The notes: generated by a model from the sequence alone, not told the origin. A stretch of 50,241 bases of DNA from an uncultured Desulfuromonadales bacterium (GCA_945787295.1 CALZHQ010000026.1:1-50241); one strand, 5' to 3'. Positions 18,935 to 28,675 are shown, counted from the first letter of the stretch. Translations and numbers: made by a program.

Positions 18935-20971
18935 ATGAATTCCCTTAAAATCAAAATTCTCAGCATTACCATTCTGATTACGATCACTGCAGTGACCGTC
19001 GCCACCTGGCATAACATGCAGACCCAGAACCGGATGGTTGAGCAGATGGTCACTCAGAACAGTAGAGTTCTGGCTCGCACCATTCACAATAGTATTACGA
19101 CAGCGATGCAAACCGGTCGTAATTATGAGGTCAGTAATGCCCTGAAAAAAATAGCGAATGAAGCTGCAATTATCTCGCCGCGAATATTTGACGAAAGCGG
19201 TCGTATCCTGATGTCTGCGGATAAAAATGAGATCGGCCAGATCGTCCCAGCAATCGATCTGATGACCTACCGTAACAATCCTGATGACTTTGCCCTGATG
19301 TCCGAAGATGGCACTCTTTACACCTCAACCCTGCCGATCAAAAACTCAGAAAAATGTCATGGCTGTCACAACCCGCAGGAAGAACTGCTTGGGATCTTCA
19401 GTGTCCACCTTTCCCTCGACTCTCTCCTAGCTCTTCAGCAACAAGGGAAACAGGCCAACATCTTCTCCTCAATTTCAATCCTGATCATATTGACCATCAG
19501 CCTGGTTGTCTTCATTCTTTATTATGTCGATACTCCGATCCGAAAACTTACTTTTGCCATGACGCAGCTCGAGAATGGCAACTTTTCCGCCGCCAGCACC
19601 CAAATTTCAAGTTCCCAGGAAATGTCACTGTTGGCCGACAAGTTTAATCGCATGGTCGATCGCCTCAAGCATCTACTCGACTCAACCGTTCACTTTGAAC
19701 GCGAGCAAGCGGCCGACCGCGAAAAAATGCGCCAGCAAGATAAAATCGACAGTATGAATATGACTCTTGAGGATCGCCTCAATGAGATCGAACAGCTCAA
19801 TACCTCCCTTGAAATCCGGGTCAATGAAGTCGAAGATGCCAACTTTCGCATTTCTGATCTTGCCGCAGACCTGGAAGACCGTAATACCACTCTGGCAAAT
19901 GCCGTCAATCGCCTCTCAACCCTGTATGAGATGGGCCTGGTTATCAATTCGACCATGGAGCTGAAAAACCTGTTCAACCTCCTGCTGCACAAGGCTCTGG
20001 AATCGTTACACGCTGACGTCGGTTATATTCTGCTCTACGAGAAATCCAGCAACAGCCTGAAGATTGGCGATGTCATTGGAGTTCCGGGGAGTTTCTACGA
20101 TCCCGAGATGGAAATTCAACTCGCCCCTGGCGGTGTTTCTCATTGGGTTATTGAAAATCGCGAACCGTTACTGATAAAAAAGATAGAAGAGGCTCGTGAA
20201 TTTACCCGTATGAGTCGGCTCGGCTTTGCCCGTGATTCGGTCATCTGCGCACCACTGTTTATCCATGACGAGGTTATCGGCACCATCACGATTGCTAACC
20301 GCCAGGACGGTAGCCGCTTCTACGAGGAAGACCTGGAAATTATTGCCACCATTGCTGCGCAGGCGAGTGTTGCGATCAAGAATGCCAGCCTTTATGAAGA
20401 GCAGCAGACCACTTATTTAAGCACCGTTCAGGCATTGGTTTCCGCTATCGAGGCGAGTGACCCCTATACTCGTGGTCACTCCGAGCGCGTCACCCGCTAC
20501 GCAACGGCTCTGGCAAATAAATTGAACCTGACGGAAAACGCTGTTAAGGATTTGGAACAAGCCGCTATCCTGCACGATATTGGCAAAATCGGCATCGATA
20601 TTTCACTGTTACACAAAGTCGAGACCCTCTCCATGGGAGATGTCGACCGTTTACGCCAGCATCCAACAATCGGCATGCGTATTCTCGAACCGATCCACTT
20701 CATGACCCGCGTCCGGGAGATTATCGGTCAGCACCACGAACGGATCGATGGTTCTGGCTATCCTCTTGGAATAAGCGGTGATAAGCTGCTGCTTGAAGCT
20801 CGAATCCTTTCAGTCGCAGACAGTTATGATGCCATGACGTCTGACCGGCCCTATCGCAACGCAATGCCGGCCGAGATCGCATTGAGCGAAATCAAGATAC
20901 ATGCCGGCAGTCAGTTCGACCCGGTCGTGACCAAAGCCTTTATCGAACTGATCAAAGCCCAAGAGATCTGA
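18935..20971 (+). CDS. Membrane HD-GYP phosphodiesterase with periplasmic heme-c motif, HAMP and GAF domains
   Basis: A 678-residue sensor predicted to hydrolyse cyclic-di-GMP. Residues 7-25 and about 177-198 are transmembrane helices enclosing a periplasmic sensor of about 150 residues. That sensor contains CHGCH at 141-145, a perfect c-type heme attachment motif, on a region oriented outside. HAMP follows (about 199-250), then a coiled coil (250-330), a GAF domain (330-485) and the HD-GYP domain (495-678), with the HD pair at 547-548 (LHDIGKIGI) and HHERIDGSGYP at 600-610, all intact. It is followed 15 bases later by a GGDEF gene. Heme-c sensor domains are known in Geobacter chemotaxis and histidine-kinase receptors. 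A redox or gas input is an inference. Confidence 0.88.
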   Translation: MNSLKIKILSITILITITAVTVATWHNMQTQNRMVEQMVTQNSRVLARTIHNSITTAMQTGRNYEVSNALKKIANEAAIISPRIFDESGRILMSADKNEIGQIVPAIDLMTYRNNPDDFALMSEDGTLYTSTLPIKNSEKCHGCHNPQEELLGIFSVHLSLDSLLALQQQGKQANIFSSISILIILTISLVVFILYYVDTPIRKLTFAMTQLENGNFSAASTQISSSQEMSLLADKFNRMVDRLKHLLDSTVHFEREQAADREKMRQQDKIDSMNMTLEDRLNEIEQLNTSLEIRVNEVEDANFRISDLAADLEDRNTTLANAVNRLSTLYEMGLVINSTMELKNLFNLLLHKALESLHADVGYILLYEKSSNSLKIGDVIGVPGSFYDPEMEIQLAPGGVSHWVIENREPLLIKKIEEAREFTRMSRLGFARDSVICAPLFIHDEVIGTITIANRQDGSRFYEEDLEIIATIAAQASVAIKNASLYEEQQTTYLSTVQALVSAIEASDPYTRGHSERVTRYATALANKLNLTENAVKDLEQAAILHDIGKIGIDISLLHKVETLSMGDVDRLRQHPTIGMRILEPIHFMTRVREIIGQHHERIDGSGYPLGISGDKLLLEARILSVADSYDAMTSDRPYRNAMPAEIALSEIKIHAGSQFDPVVTKAFIELIKAQEI

Positions 20972-20986
20972 TCACGAAAGTCGCTG

Positions 20987-23137
20987 ATGCCTGCCAATCA
21001 CCGCTACGCAAACCTGCCATTACTCAACAAGGTTCTCCTGCCCTACGTCCTGCTGCTGTTGGCCTTGGCGATAGCAACTTCGGTCGGTTCCAGCTACCTC
21101 TTGCAGACGTGGCTGCATGAATCGACGCAAAGCAGCCTGAATCATATTCAGAAGCAGATCTATTCAGAGTTTAAAGATCTCGAGCAACAACTCAACGACC
21201 ATGCCGAGAAGATAGGGAACGAGTGGCCTGTCACACTGGAAGACATACAAAAAGACCTCTCTGCTCACAATCAGCGATTTACGGCAGTTCTCTACAGCGG
21301 AGACAATCCAAACCTGCCGCCTCAATTCGTACCACTGATCAAGCAGGCCCGACTCTTGACACCAACAAAAGTCACGGTTATGGAAGAGCAGAACAAAGGT
21401 CATATTTTAGCCACCTGCCTCTGGCTAGACACCAACCGTTACCTTTTTATTCTGCACCCCATAGACAGTTCATACCTCGACAAAATGGCCGCCCGCTACG
21501 ATAGCAACTTTTATTTTTTCAATCAGCGGGGCACGTTGATCGCCAAGAACCAACAGGCAAAAGGCTCCCTTTCCCTGCTGGAAGAATCGCAGCTGTCCGA
21601 GCTTCGCTCTGGCGTCTCGTTTTCAGATATGACCAATACCGATAATTCCCAGCTCATTTCTTACTCAGCTTTACCGTTGGGGCAGAAAGGCATATTCCTG
21701 CTCGGATCAGCCAAACCTTTGAACCTGATCGATAAATTGGTTCTGAACCACCGACTCTACCTTCTGGCGATTACCGGATTGAGTTTACTGATCTGCATCA
21801 CCCTGTTCCGTTCATTGTTAATGCGTCTGTTCAGACCGCTGAATGGATTACTGGAAACCTTCCAAAAAGTCAGCGCCGGAGATCGCTCTGCCAGAGCTCG
21901 CATCGAAGAGAAAGATCGGTCACAGTTGGTGGAACTCTGCACTGCTAGCAACCAATATCTTGATCTGCTAGATGAAAAAGACGAAAAACTGGTAAAGTTG
22001 GAAGCGCAACTGCAGAATCTTGAAGATCTGAAATCACACAATCAGCATTTGCGGAAGACCAACCTGGAGTTGGAAACCCGCGCCGTCTCCTTAAAAGAAC
22101 AAAACCAGGAATTTTCAGCGCTGTTCCAAGTAACACAGAGCATGGTCTCTTCACTTGACCAACGACTGCTCAATGAACGGATCATGCAGGCCCTCAAGGA
22201 GTCACTGAACTGCACGATCTGTGTGCTCTATATTTTCCAGCCCGGTTCCGACAAACTAACTGCCGTAAAAGTTCAAGGCCTCTACGGTATCGACCTTAAG
22301 TCGATCACAGTCGAGCTTGGCTGTGGGCTGGCTGGCAATGCCGCCTTGAATCAACAACTGGACTATGCTCCAGACCTTTTGCAGCGAGAAGAAAAACCCT
22401 GTTACGGGAACGAAGTAGTTTCGGTGGGATCTTTACTTTCGGTGCCGATGACGATTCAGAACCGGCTGATCGGCGTCATCAATCTGCACCAGAATACGGT
22501 CGATGCCTTCAGTAAAACCTCGCAAAAAATAGCCCAGGCGCTGGCCAATCAGGCCGCCATCGCCATCGAAAATGCCCGGCTATATGAAAAGACCAAAACC
22601 CTCTCGGCCACTGATGAATTGACCGGATTATCGAACCGGCGTCAGTTTCAAGAGTATTTGCTGCGTGAACTGGCTCAATCGCGGCGTCACAACAATTCCT
22701 TCAGCATTCTGATGATCGATATCGATCATTTCAAACTTTACAACGATTTCCACGGTCACTTAAAGGGAGACATCGTTCTCAAGAGAGTCGCGTCTCTGTT
22801 AGTACAAAACACCCGTGGTGTTGACCTGGTGGCCCGATTTGGCGGAGAAGAATTTGTTCTATTGCTGCCCAAAAGTGGTAAGCGGAGCAGCCTGGCGGTT
22901 GCCGACAAACTGCGTATCGGTATCGAAAAGGAATATTTTTCCGGAGCAGAAAACAGTCAGCCGGGACAACGGCTGACCATCTCGGTCGGTGTTGCCCATT
23001 TCCCGACTGACAGCAGCGATATTTACGACCTGATGAATCTGGCAGACACCGCTCTCTACGAAGCCAAGAGACAGGGTCGGAACAAATGCATTACCTGGAA
23101 CCCCACGCTGCTCCCTGCCGATGAGAAGAAGAGTTGA
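20987..23137 (+). CDS. Membrane diguanylate cyclase (GGDEF) with periplasmic sensor, HAMP and GAF domains
   Basis: A 716-residue predicted cyclic-di-GMP synthase. Two transmembrane helices (about 16-38 and 256-275) enclose a periplasmic domain of about 215 residues. HAMP-like sequence is at 276-330, a coiled coil at 325-380, a GAF domain at 380-530 and the cyclase domain at 540-700. The active site GGEEF is intact at 619-623, and R610-G-V-D613 matches the RxxD product-inhibition I-site at the correct distance. The upstream HD-GYP gene ends 15 bases before, so opposing enzymes are made from one mRNA. The periplasmic domain has no heme motif. The ribosome-binding site is weak, which suggests coupling. 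Confidence 0.92.
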   Translation: MPANHRYANLPLLNKVLLPYVLLLLALAIATSVGSSYLLQTWLHESTQSSLNHIQKQIYSEFKDLEQQLNDHAEKIGNEWPVTLEDIQKDLSAHNQRFTAVLYSGDNPNLPPQFVPLIKQARLLTPTKVTVMEEQNKGHILATCLWLDTNRYLFILHPIDSSYLDKMAARYDSNFYFFNQRGTLIAKNQQAKGSLSLLEESQLSELRSGVSFSDMTNTDNSQLISYSALPLGQKGIFLLGSAKPLNLIDKLVLNHRLYLLAITGLSLLICITLFRSLLMRLFRPLNGLLETFQKVSAGDRSARARIEEKDRSQLVELCTASNQYLDLLDEKDEKLVKLEAQLQNLEDLKSHNQHLRKTNLELETRAVSLKEQNQEFSALFQVTQSMVSSLDQRLLNERIMQALKESLNCTICVLYIFQPGSDKLTAVKVQGLYGIDLKSITVELGCGLAGNAALNQQLDYAPDLLQREEKPCYGNEVVSVGSLLSVPMTIQNRLIGVINLHQNTVDAFSKTSQKIAQALANQAAIAIENARLYEKTKTLSATDELTGLSNRRQFQEYLLRELAQSRRHNNSFSILMIDIDHFKLYNDFHGHLKGDIVLKRVASLLVQNTRGVDLVARFGGEEFVLLLPKSGKRSSLAVADKLRIGIEKEYFSGAENSQPGQRLTISVGVAHFPTDSSDIYDLMNLADTALYEAKRQGRNKCITWNPTLLPADEKKS

Positions 23138-23153
23138 AGAAAAGAACACAAAG

Positions 23154-23182
23154 AAAGCCGAAACAGTGAGGTTTCGGCTTTT
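23154..23182 (+). terminator. Terminator of the HD-GYP/GGDEF operon
   Basis: AAAGCCGAAAC (23154-23164) and GTTTCGGCTTT (23171-23181) form an 11-bp perfect stem with a six-base loop and a T-run, 16 bases after the GGDEF stop. The A-rich left flank could also serve the convergent minus-strand operon. Confidence 0.88.
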
Positions 23183-23211
23183 CCGTAGCACTCGTTAGCC
23201 GCAGCGCTGTT

Positions 23212-23994
23212 TTAGATCTTCGAGATGGTCCGTTCACCGACAATAACCAACTCCCCCCGCTCCAGCCCCAAGGTCAGTACCTTCATCACCTGATCGGTAT
23301 AGTTGTTGGCTTGATAACCTTGGCGAAACATCACTTCCGCTCGGCTACCTTCCTCTGAGACAACCTTAATATCCGAAATCGTGACATTAATCGTTTTCGG
23401 CTTTGTAACTCGAACCTGACGCTGCTTAACCCAAGCTTCGCGGGAAAGTCCACCTTCCGGCCTGAATTCCTGACCGTAACAGGCAAGATAGCCATCAACA
23501 TCCTGTTGAGACCAGGCCGTCCGCCACTTGTTCAGGAGTGGCAAATAAACAGCTTCTGCCGTTTCGATCATACAGCGTGCCTGGAAATTGAAATCGTTCC
23601 GATTGAACATATATTCTTTGCCATCAGCGAAACTGAGTCCCCAGACCTGATCGGGCTTTTGCTCTTCGCGACTGAGCGACCAATAGACTTCCGCCTCTAC
23701 CTCTGGAAAGGCTTTGGTTTCGAGCTTTTCTCCCGAGCCGATTGTACCAAGCAAGCTTTTCAACTCATCCTTAAACGGCAACCGCCAGCCACGCGAACTG
23801 GCCAGGTCGAGTTGATTACAATAACGAACCGCCTCCAACCAGGGCATTCGGCCGGATTCACCCTGCTGCCAGATCAGACCGGTGGTCTGATCAAGGACGG
23901 TTCCGTCATTGCGAACCTTTAGCGTCGAAGCAGCGCCATCACCTGCTGGAAGAGCAAGCAGCAGGGCACAAAACATCAGCAAAAAACGAGTCAT
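23212..23994 (-). CDS. Secreted DUF1566 protein with C-terminal NTF2-like domain
   Basis: A 260-residue exported protein. It has a signal peptide (about 1-22), then a DUF1566/Lcl-C domain (about 25-145) with the hallmark VLDQTTGLIWQQ, W52, YCNQL and GWRLPFKDEL. DUF1566 is a C-type-lectin-like envelope domain of unknown ligand. Residues about 150-260 form a second domain, W-x2-AW-x3-DVD-x-YL-x2-Y-x3-F followed by an RxxVTKPKTINVTISDI stretch, probably an NTF2/SnoaL-like fold of the Cds6 C-terminal type. The same domain ends the next two genes upstream. AGGAGGA precedes ATG 23994. It is the third gene of the pseudokinase operon, 29 bases after the L,D-transpeptidase gene. Confidence 0.82.
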   Translation of the reverse strand: MTRFLLMFCALLLALPAGDGAASTLKVRNDGTVLDQTTGLIWQQGESGRMPWLEAVRYCNQLDLASSRGWRLPFKDELKSLLGTIGSGEKLETKAFPEVEAEVYWSLSREEQKPDQVWGLSFADGKEYMFNRNDFNFQARCMIETAEAVYLPLLNKWRTAWSQQDVDGYLACYGQEFRPEGGLSREAWVKQRQVRVTKPKTINVTISDIKVVSEEGSRAEVMFRQGYQANNYTDQVMKVLTLGLERGELVIVGERTISKI

Positions 23995-24023
23995 TACAGT
24001 ACAATCCTCCTTAAAATCAGCGC

Positions 24024-25367
24024 TTACTGGCGCCCCTCATACAGAACTTTCCAACGTCCCTGTTCCTTAACCATATACAATCGTTTACTCATATCACCGT
24101 TATAATTATTTGACCGGTAACGCTGCCTGAAATTGGCGACAACCATCTGCTTGTCATCTGTCTGCGGATAACGGAGCAAAGAGATATCACTCAGGTCGAT
24201 TTTCTGAAAAGTTTTACCGGAAAAAACCCTTTTCTTGTGCCGTTGCCAGCTTTTGTAATCGTGTCCTTTGGCCCAGAAAGCTTGGGCATACATCGTCAGG
24301 TAAGAATCGATATCTGCCTGCTCCCAGCTTTGCCGCCAGCGCTCAAGGGTTGCCTGTACTTCGATATTCAGATCGAGCCAATCACGACTGGAACACCACT
24401 CGACTTTTTCACTGATGATCACCGGTGTCCGCCCGATCTCGACATATTGTCCGATCCGGGTAAACTCCTCATTGGTCAATACGACACACCCCTCACTATC
24501 TAGAGGTGGCCGGCTGTACAACGACTTGTCGGTCCCGTGCAGCCAGATGCCATCACCGGTTTTGCGCAAGCGCCGATCCAACTCGTTAGGATAATTGACC
24601 GGGAACGCCCCGCTACCGTAGAGCGGTGGCAGCTTTTCATCCGGCAGGTAGCTGGTGACAAAATAGACCCCGTTCGGGGTGCGCAAATCACCCTCGCGAA
24701 ATTTATCTCCCGTCTGCTTGCCGAGCACAATGTAAAAATCATCGATCAACTCAGGGGGCAGCCCTGGCCCTAAATTTCGATAAACATAGAGCCGATTCTT
24801 ACCCTTGTCGACGACTAAGGCATATTCTGTAGTGCTGCTGAGGGAAAGCAGCGCTTTAGGCACATCAACACCTTCGACCAGAGAAAGATACCCCTGCAAA
24901 CGCGCACGGGCCTCACGGCGCAATTGTTCGATCCGGCTCTCTTGGGCTTGACCGATCTGCTCCAACAAAGAGCTTGAACCGATTGACCCAACCTGATCAA
25001 CTCTGGCCAACAACAGATCACCGAGAATCAAGTGGGCAAGCTGAAACTTGGGGGCTTTATTAGTCAACAGCTGTAATTGCGAGACGGCAGAATCGAGACG
25101 ACCGGTTTGGAACAGCAGTAAAGCTTTCAGCAGGATGGCTTCATAATCACCTTCATTACGTTCCAGGCGACTATCAAGCCGCCCCAGCATAGCCCGCTGC
25201 TGGGCATCGAGTGAAGCCAACCAGCCGGTCTCGTCAGTTCCAGCTAACGACATGGCTGCTTGTGTATCGGTAACTTTTTCTTTGCTGGACCAGAGCGCAC
25301 TGACCTGGGCGACAGTAAAACCGAGCAGTAGCAGAATCAGTATAGATACGATAATACGTTTTGCCAT
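24024..25367 (-). CDS. Membrane-anchored L,D-transpeptidase (YkuD) with TPR-like region and C-terminal NTF2-like domain
   Basis: A 447-residue envelope enzyme predicted to cross-link peptidoglycan or attach proteins to it. One transmembrane or signal segment is at 4-22, a helical TPR-like region at 55-160 and the YkuD domain at about 180-320. The catalytic set is complete: HG at 277-278 and SEGC with nucleophile C294 at 291-294. Residues 335-447 are the NTF2-like domain (W-x2-SW-x3-DID-x-YL-x2-Y-x3-F), the arrangement known for Cds6-family L,D-transpeptidases. Its ATG at 25367 overlaps the pseudokinase stop by one base (TAATG), so translation is probably coupled. Confidence 0.88.
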   Translation of the reverse strand: MAKRIIVSILILLLLGFTVAQVSALWSSKEKVTDTQAAMSLAGTDETGWLASLDAQQRAMLGRLDSRLERNEGDYEAILLKALLLFQTGRLDSAVSQLQLLTNKAPKFQLAHLILGDLLLARVDQVGSIGSSSLLEQIGQAQESRIEQLRREARARLQGYLSLVEGVDVPKALLSLSSTTEYALVVDKGKNRLYVYRNLGPGLPPELIDDFYIVLGKQTGDKFREGDLRTPNGVYFVTSYLPDEKLPPLYGSGAFPVNYPNELDRRLRKTGDGIWLHGTDKSLYSRPPLDSEGCVVLTNEEFTRIGQYVEIGRTPVIISEKVEWCSSRDWLDLNIEVQATLERWRQSWEQADIDSYLTMYAQAFWAKGHDYKSWQRHKKRVFSGKTFQKIDLSDISLLRYPQTDDKQMVVANFRQRYRSNNYNGDMSKRLYMVKEQGRWKVLYEGRQ

Positions 25368-27466
25368 TAACGCACTCTCCCGAGAGAACGTTCACGTACG
25401 ATCTGCCAATCATCGCCATCATGTGTCAGATCAAAAAGTTTACGGGTGCGATCTGCATAACGATCACTTTTATAGCTCTGCGTAACCTCTATCTGCATCC
25501 GCTCATCGGCCTGACGAACCATGGAAAAGTCATCGAGTGTTACGTCGATGCTCTTCGGTCTGGTCAAGCGGCTTCTCCGCTGATTTGCCCATTCGTCCCG
25601 GCTGTTCCCGGAAGAAGGCTCAAATTCCCGCGCATAAAACTCTAAATAACTGTCCACATCCTGGGCCGACCAGGCCGTTGCCCAGCGCCGCAAAAAATCT
25701 ACTGCCGATTGCGGCTCTGGCGTTAATACAATTTCGGTCACCGGCTCAGTAGTTTCAGTTGCCGTTTCATGGGCAGCAGTCTCCTGCGCAGATGATTTTT
25801 TGATAGTTTCTGTTTTTTCAACCTTCTCACTACCGCCGACCCCATCAACACTGGCGACCACAACAGTATGCTGTTCAGCCTCAGTTTTCACTGCGTCAAC
25901 GGTAACAACTTTTGCAGGTTGCGGCGGTTCTGTCACATTGGAATCAACAGCCAACAATTGCTCGCCGCCAAAAACCTGCAGGGTTAAGGCTTGTTGCCCC
26001 TTCTTCAATTGCAGAGCACGACCGTAGGAATCACGGGCCATCTCCGAATAGACTGTGCCCAGGTTGCGATAGACCGTCACATATGATTCATCTGTTGCCA
26101 TAGCTCGTTCAAGATAAGAGCGCGCGCCTTCCAAATCACCCCGCTGGGCTGAGATTGCCGCAAGATTGTTGTAGGGTTGCGGATAGAGGGTAAACTCATC
26201 TACCAACCCCTGGAAGGTTTTTTCTGCGTCAGCAATATTCCCCTGTTCTAGCTGCCGACTCCCCAATTCCAGGCCGGCTAACAAGCGTTCAGGAAAACCG
26301 GGATCTTTCTGCTGAGATGGGGTCTGCAAACCAAAAAGTACCAAATATAAGACTGCCCCAATGGCTATCCCCAAAGCGATCAGCAGGGCGAACCGGCCAG
26401 AACCGCTTTTCGGTTGAATTCGAGTATGATTCATGTCTTCTGTCTTCCGATAATTTTGCTTACCGATTGCTGTCATTCGGGCAGTACTAGCCCTTTTGGT
26501 GTCTATGGATAATTCGCTGCTGGCCTGCAGAATTTCAGCGCGGTCCTTCAACCGCTCTTCAATCCGTGCGGCCATTTCAGATTTATTCATCAGTTTTTCG
26601 GCAAATGAAGGCTCTGACGATTCGACCACCAACTCCTCAGAAGCCTTTGCCTCATCCTCAGTGACCGATTTCAGACTGTCAATCTCCGGGATCTTGAGAT
26701 AAAAATCTATCTTTTCGACAACCTGTTCGGCACTGAAACGCTCATCCGGGTCGCTGTGGAGTAAGCCGTCCATCAGTGGCTGCAGCAAACTTAAGGCTTC
26801 ACTTAAGGGCGCAGCCTTTTCCTGTACATGCTGCATGGCTGTGGCGAACGGATCATCTTGACGGAAAGGGACCGTGCCAGTCAGCAGGCGGTAAAGAACA
26901 ATCCCTAAGCTGTAAAGATCAGCAGCCGTTCCGAGCGGTTCACCACGCACCAATTCCGGACTACTATAACAAGGGTCAACTCCAGAATGGAAATCGAGTC
27001 GCAGCAGGCAGCCAAGCGCGAATTGATCGAGGACAACCGCACCAGCATCCAGGAAAATAACATCGGGTGAGATGGCGCCATGCCAAAGGCCTGAGGCATG
27101 CGGCATACCCAGACAACTCGCAAGCTCCCTGACAATCTCCAATGATCGCCGGGTGGAAAAGCCTTCCTCCAGCTGGTCAGCTAACGACCTTCCCTGTGGA
27201 AACGGGTAGAGACAATAATTATGTTCTTCTCCGACTTCTGCCACCAACAGAGTACAAAGGCCGGGGAAAGACTGCCCTAATAGAATTTTCGACTGTTCAA
27301 CAAAGGCCTGACGGACTTTTTTGTCACTTAACTGTCCCTGAGCAATCAGCAATAGTCTTGCCGATTCGACTTTGGGTCCGGTGACCTGATAGACTTCAAA
27401 GAGCTTATTTTCTGTGAGCGGCTTGACAATCTGGTAGTCAGCTATGGTTTGGCCGCTTTTCAGCAT
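25367..27466 (-). CDS. Transmembrane pseudokinase with TPR and C-terminal NTF2-like domain
   Basis: A 699-residue protein. Residues 10-258 have a Ser/Thr-kinase fold with a good C-lobe (YSSPELVRG at 167-174, DLYSLGIVLYRLLTG at 183-197), but the active site is lost. The glycine loop is LTENKLFEVYQ, the VAIK lysine is missing in ARLLLIAQ, HRD is H129-G-A and DFG reads DQF. Next are a charged cytoplasmic linker, a transmembrane helix (359-379), TPR units (393-485), a low-complexity Glu/Thr/Val-rich linker and an NTF2-like domain (585-699). ATG 27466 has AAGGAG seven bases before it. It is the first gene of the operon with the L,D-transpeptidase. Family role is unknown; a scaffold or sensor function is inferred. 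Confidence 0.82.
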   Translation of the reverse strand: MLKSGQTIADYQIVKPLTENKLFEVYQVTGPKVESARLLLIAQGQLSDKKVRQAFVEQSKILLGQSFPGLCTLLVAEVGEEHNYCLYPFPQGRSLADQLEEGFSTRRSLEIVRELASCLGMPHASGLWHGAISPDVIFLDAGAVVLDQFALGCLLRLDFHSGVDPCYSSPELVRGEPLGTAADLYSLGIVLYRLLTGTVPFRQDDPFATAMQHVQEKAAPLSEALSLLQPLMDGLLHSDPDERFSAEQVVEKIDFYLKIPEIDSLKSVTEDEAKASEELVVESSEPSFAEKLMNKSEMAARIEERLKDRAEILQASSELSIDTKRASTARMTAIGKQNYRKTEDMNHTRIQPKSGSGRFALLIALGIAIGAVLYLVLFGLQTPSQQKDPGFPERLLAGLELGSRQLEQGNIADAEKTFQGLVDEFTLYPQPYNNLAAISAQRGDLEGARSYLERAMATDESYVTVYRNLGTVYSEMARDSYGRALQLKKGQQALTLQVFGGEQLLAVDSNVTEPPQPAKVVTVDAVKTEAEQHTVVVASVDGVGGSEKVEKTETIKKSSAQETAAHETATETTEPVTEIVLTPEPQSAVDFLRRWATAWSAQDVDSYLEFYAREFEPSSGNSRDEWANQRRSRLTRPKSIDVTLDDFSMVRQADERMQIEVTQSYKSDRYADRTRKLFDLTHDGDDWQIVRERSLGRVR

Positions 27467-27541
27467 AAAGTCTCCTTTGTTCTTTCGCTAACGAATAAGA
27501 ATAATTTAACTGATTATATTACGATTATTCGCTCCTAAAGA

Positions 27542-28579
27542 CTAGGGGAAAAGTGGCACGATTCCCAACCCAAGCTGCTCCTTGAAACCGCAGAGTAAAT
27601 TCATATTCTGCAGCGCTTGTCCTGCCGCGCCTTTGACCAGGTTATCAATCGCAGAAACGACGATGACCCGACCAGTCCGCTCATCACTGACCAGGCCCAG
27701 ATCACAGAAATTGGTTCCCCGGACATAAGCGACATTCGGCAACTCGCCTCCCGGCATCACCCGGACAAAGGGTTCCTCGGAATAAAACTGCAGATACAGA
27801 TCGAGCAACTCTGCAGTTGATTTCTCTCCGCGCAGATTTGCGTAAATCGTCGAGAGTATCCCCCGATTGATCGGCAGCAGGTGCGGGGTGAAATTGACCG
27901 TGACCGGATTCCCCAGTAAAACTGACAGAGTCTGTTCTATTTCCGGTGTATGGCGATGACTGGCAACGCCATAGGCCTTAAAGCCTTCATTCACTTCACA
28001 ATACAAGCTCCCCTGTTTGGCACCACGACCTGCACCGCTGGTGCCTGACTTGCTGTCGATGACCAGGGTCGCCGGATCGATCAGATCACTTTTCAGCAAT
28101 GGCGCCAAACCGAGCGCGACACTGGTCGGATAACAACCCGGATTAGCGATCAACCTCGCAGAGCCAATCTCAGCACGGAACAGCTCCGGCAGACCATAAA
28201 CAGCTTCAGCCAGCAACTCCGGGCTGCTGTGCTCCTGATACCACTGCTCGTAAACGGCCTGATCTTTCAGCCGGTAATCAGCAGAAAGGTCGACAACCTT
28301 GCAGCCCGCCTCAAGAAAACCGGGAATCACTTCCATCGCCGACTTATGTGGCAAGGCGGTGAAAATCAATTCGGCCTTGCCTGCAATCTCGGCCACATCG
28401 AGCGGCTCGCAGATCAATTCGCAAAAACCGGACAGCGATGGAAACGCCTGGCTGATCGGCAAACCTTCGTGCTGCCGGGATGTCACACAACTGATCTCGA
28501 TTTCAGGATGACCGACCAGCAAACGGATCAATTCAACGCCGGTATAACCGCTGGCGCCAACCACAGCAACCTTGAGCAT
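27542..28579 (-). CDS. argC: N-acetyl-gamma-glutamyl-phosphate reductase
   Basis: ArgC reduces N-acetylglutamyl phosphate to the semialdehyde with NADPH in arginine synthesis. The 345-residue protein has the Rossmann motif [16 protein letters not shown], the catalytic cysteine C149 in [14 protein letters not shown], and [11 protein letters not shown] and the HRHTPEIEQ region typical of the family. ATG 28579 has GAGG upstream. It lies after the rpsI terminator on the same strand, and no other arg gene is in the window. The order rplM-rpsI-argC is seen in Geobacter relatives. Confidence 0.96.
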   Translation of the reverse strand: MLKVAVVGASGYTGVELIRLLVGHPEIEISCVTSRQHEGLPISQAFPSLSGFCELICEPLDVAEIAGKAELIFTALPHKSAMEVIPGFLEAGCKVVDLSADYRLKDQAVYEQWYQEHSSPELLAEAVYGLPELFRAEIGSARLIANPGCYPTSVALGLAPLLKSDLIDPATLVIDSKSGTSGAGRGAKQGSLYCEVNEGFKAYGVASHRHTPEIEQTLSVLLGNPVTVNFTPHLLPINRGILSTIYANLRGEKSTAELLDLYLQFYSEEPFVRVMPGGELPNVAYVRGTNFCDLGLVSDERTGRVIVVSAIDNLVKGAAGQALQNMNLLCGFKEQLGLGIVPLFP

Positions 28580-28675
28580 AACTGACCTCTATCTCTCTAT
28601 TTCTTAAGAAATAGTTCCTAAACCATGATGATTGTTACGCATATTAACCGTTTGTGACCTCAGCTGTCGACCATT

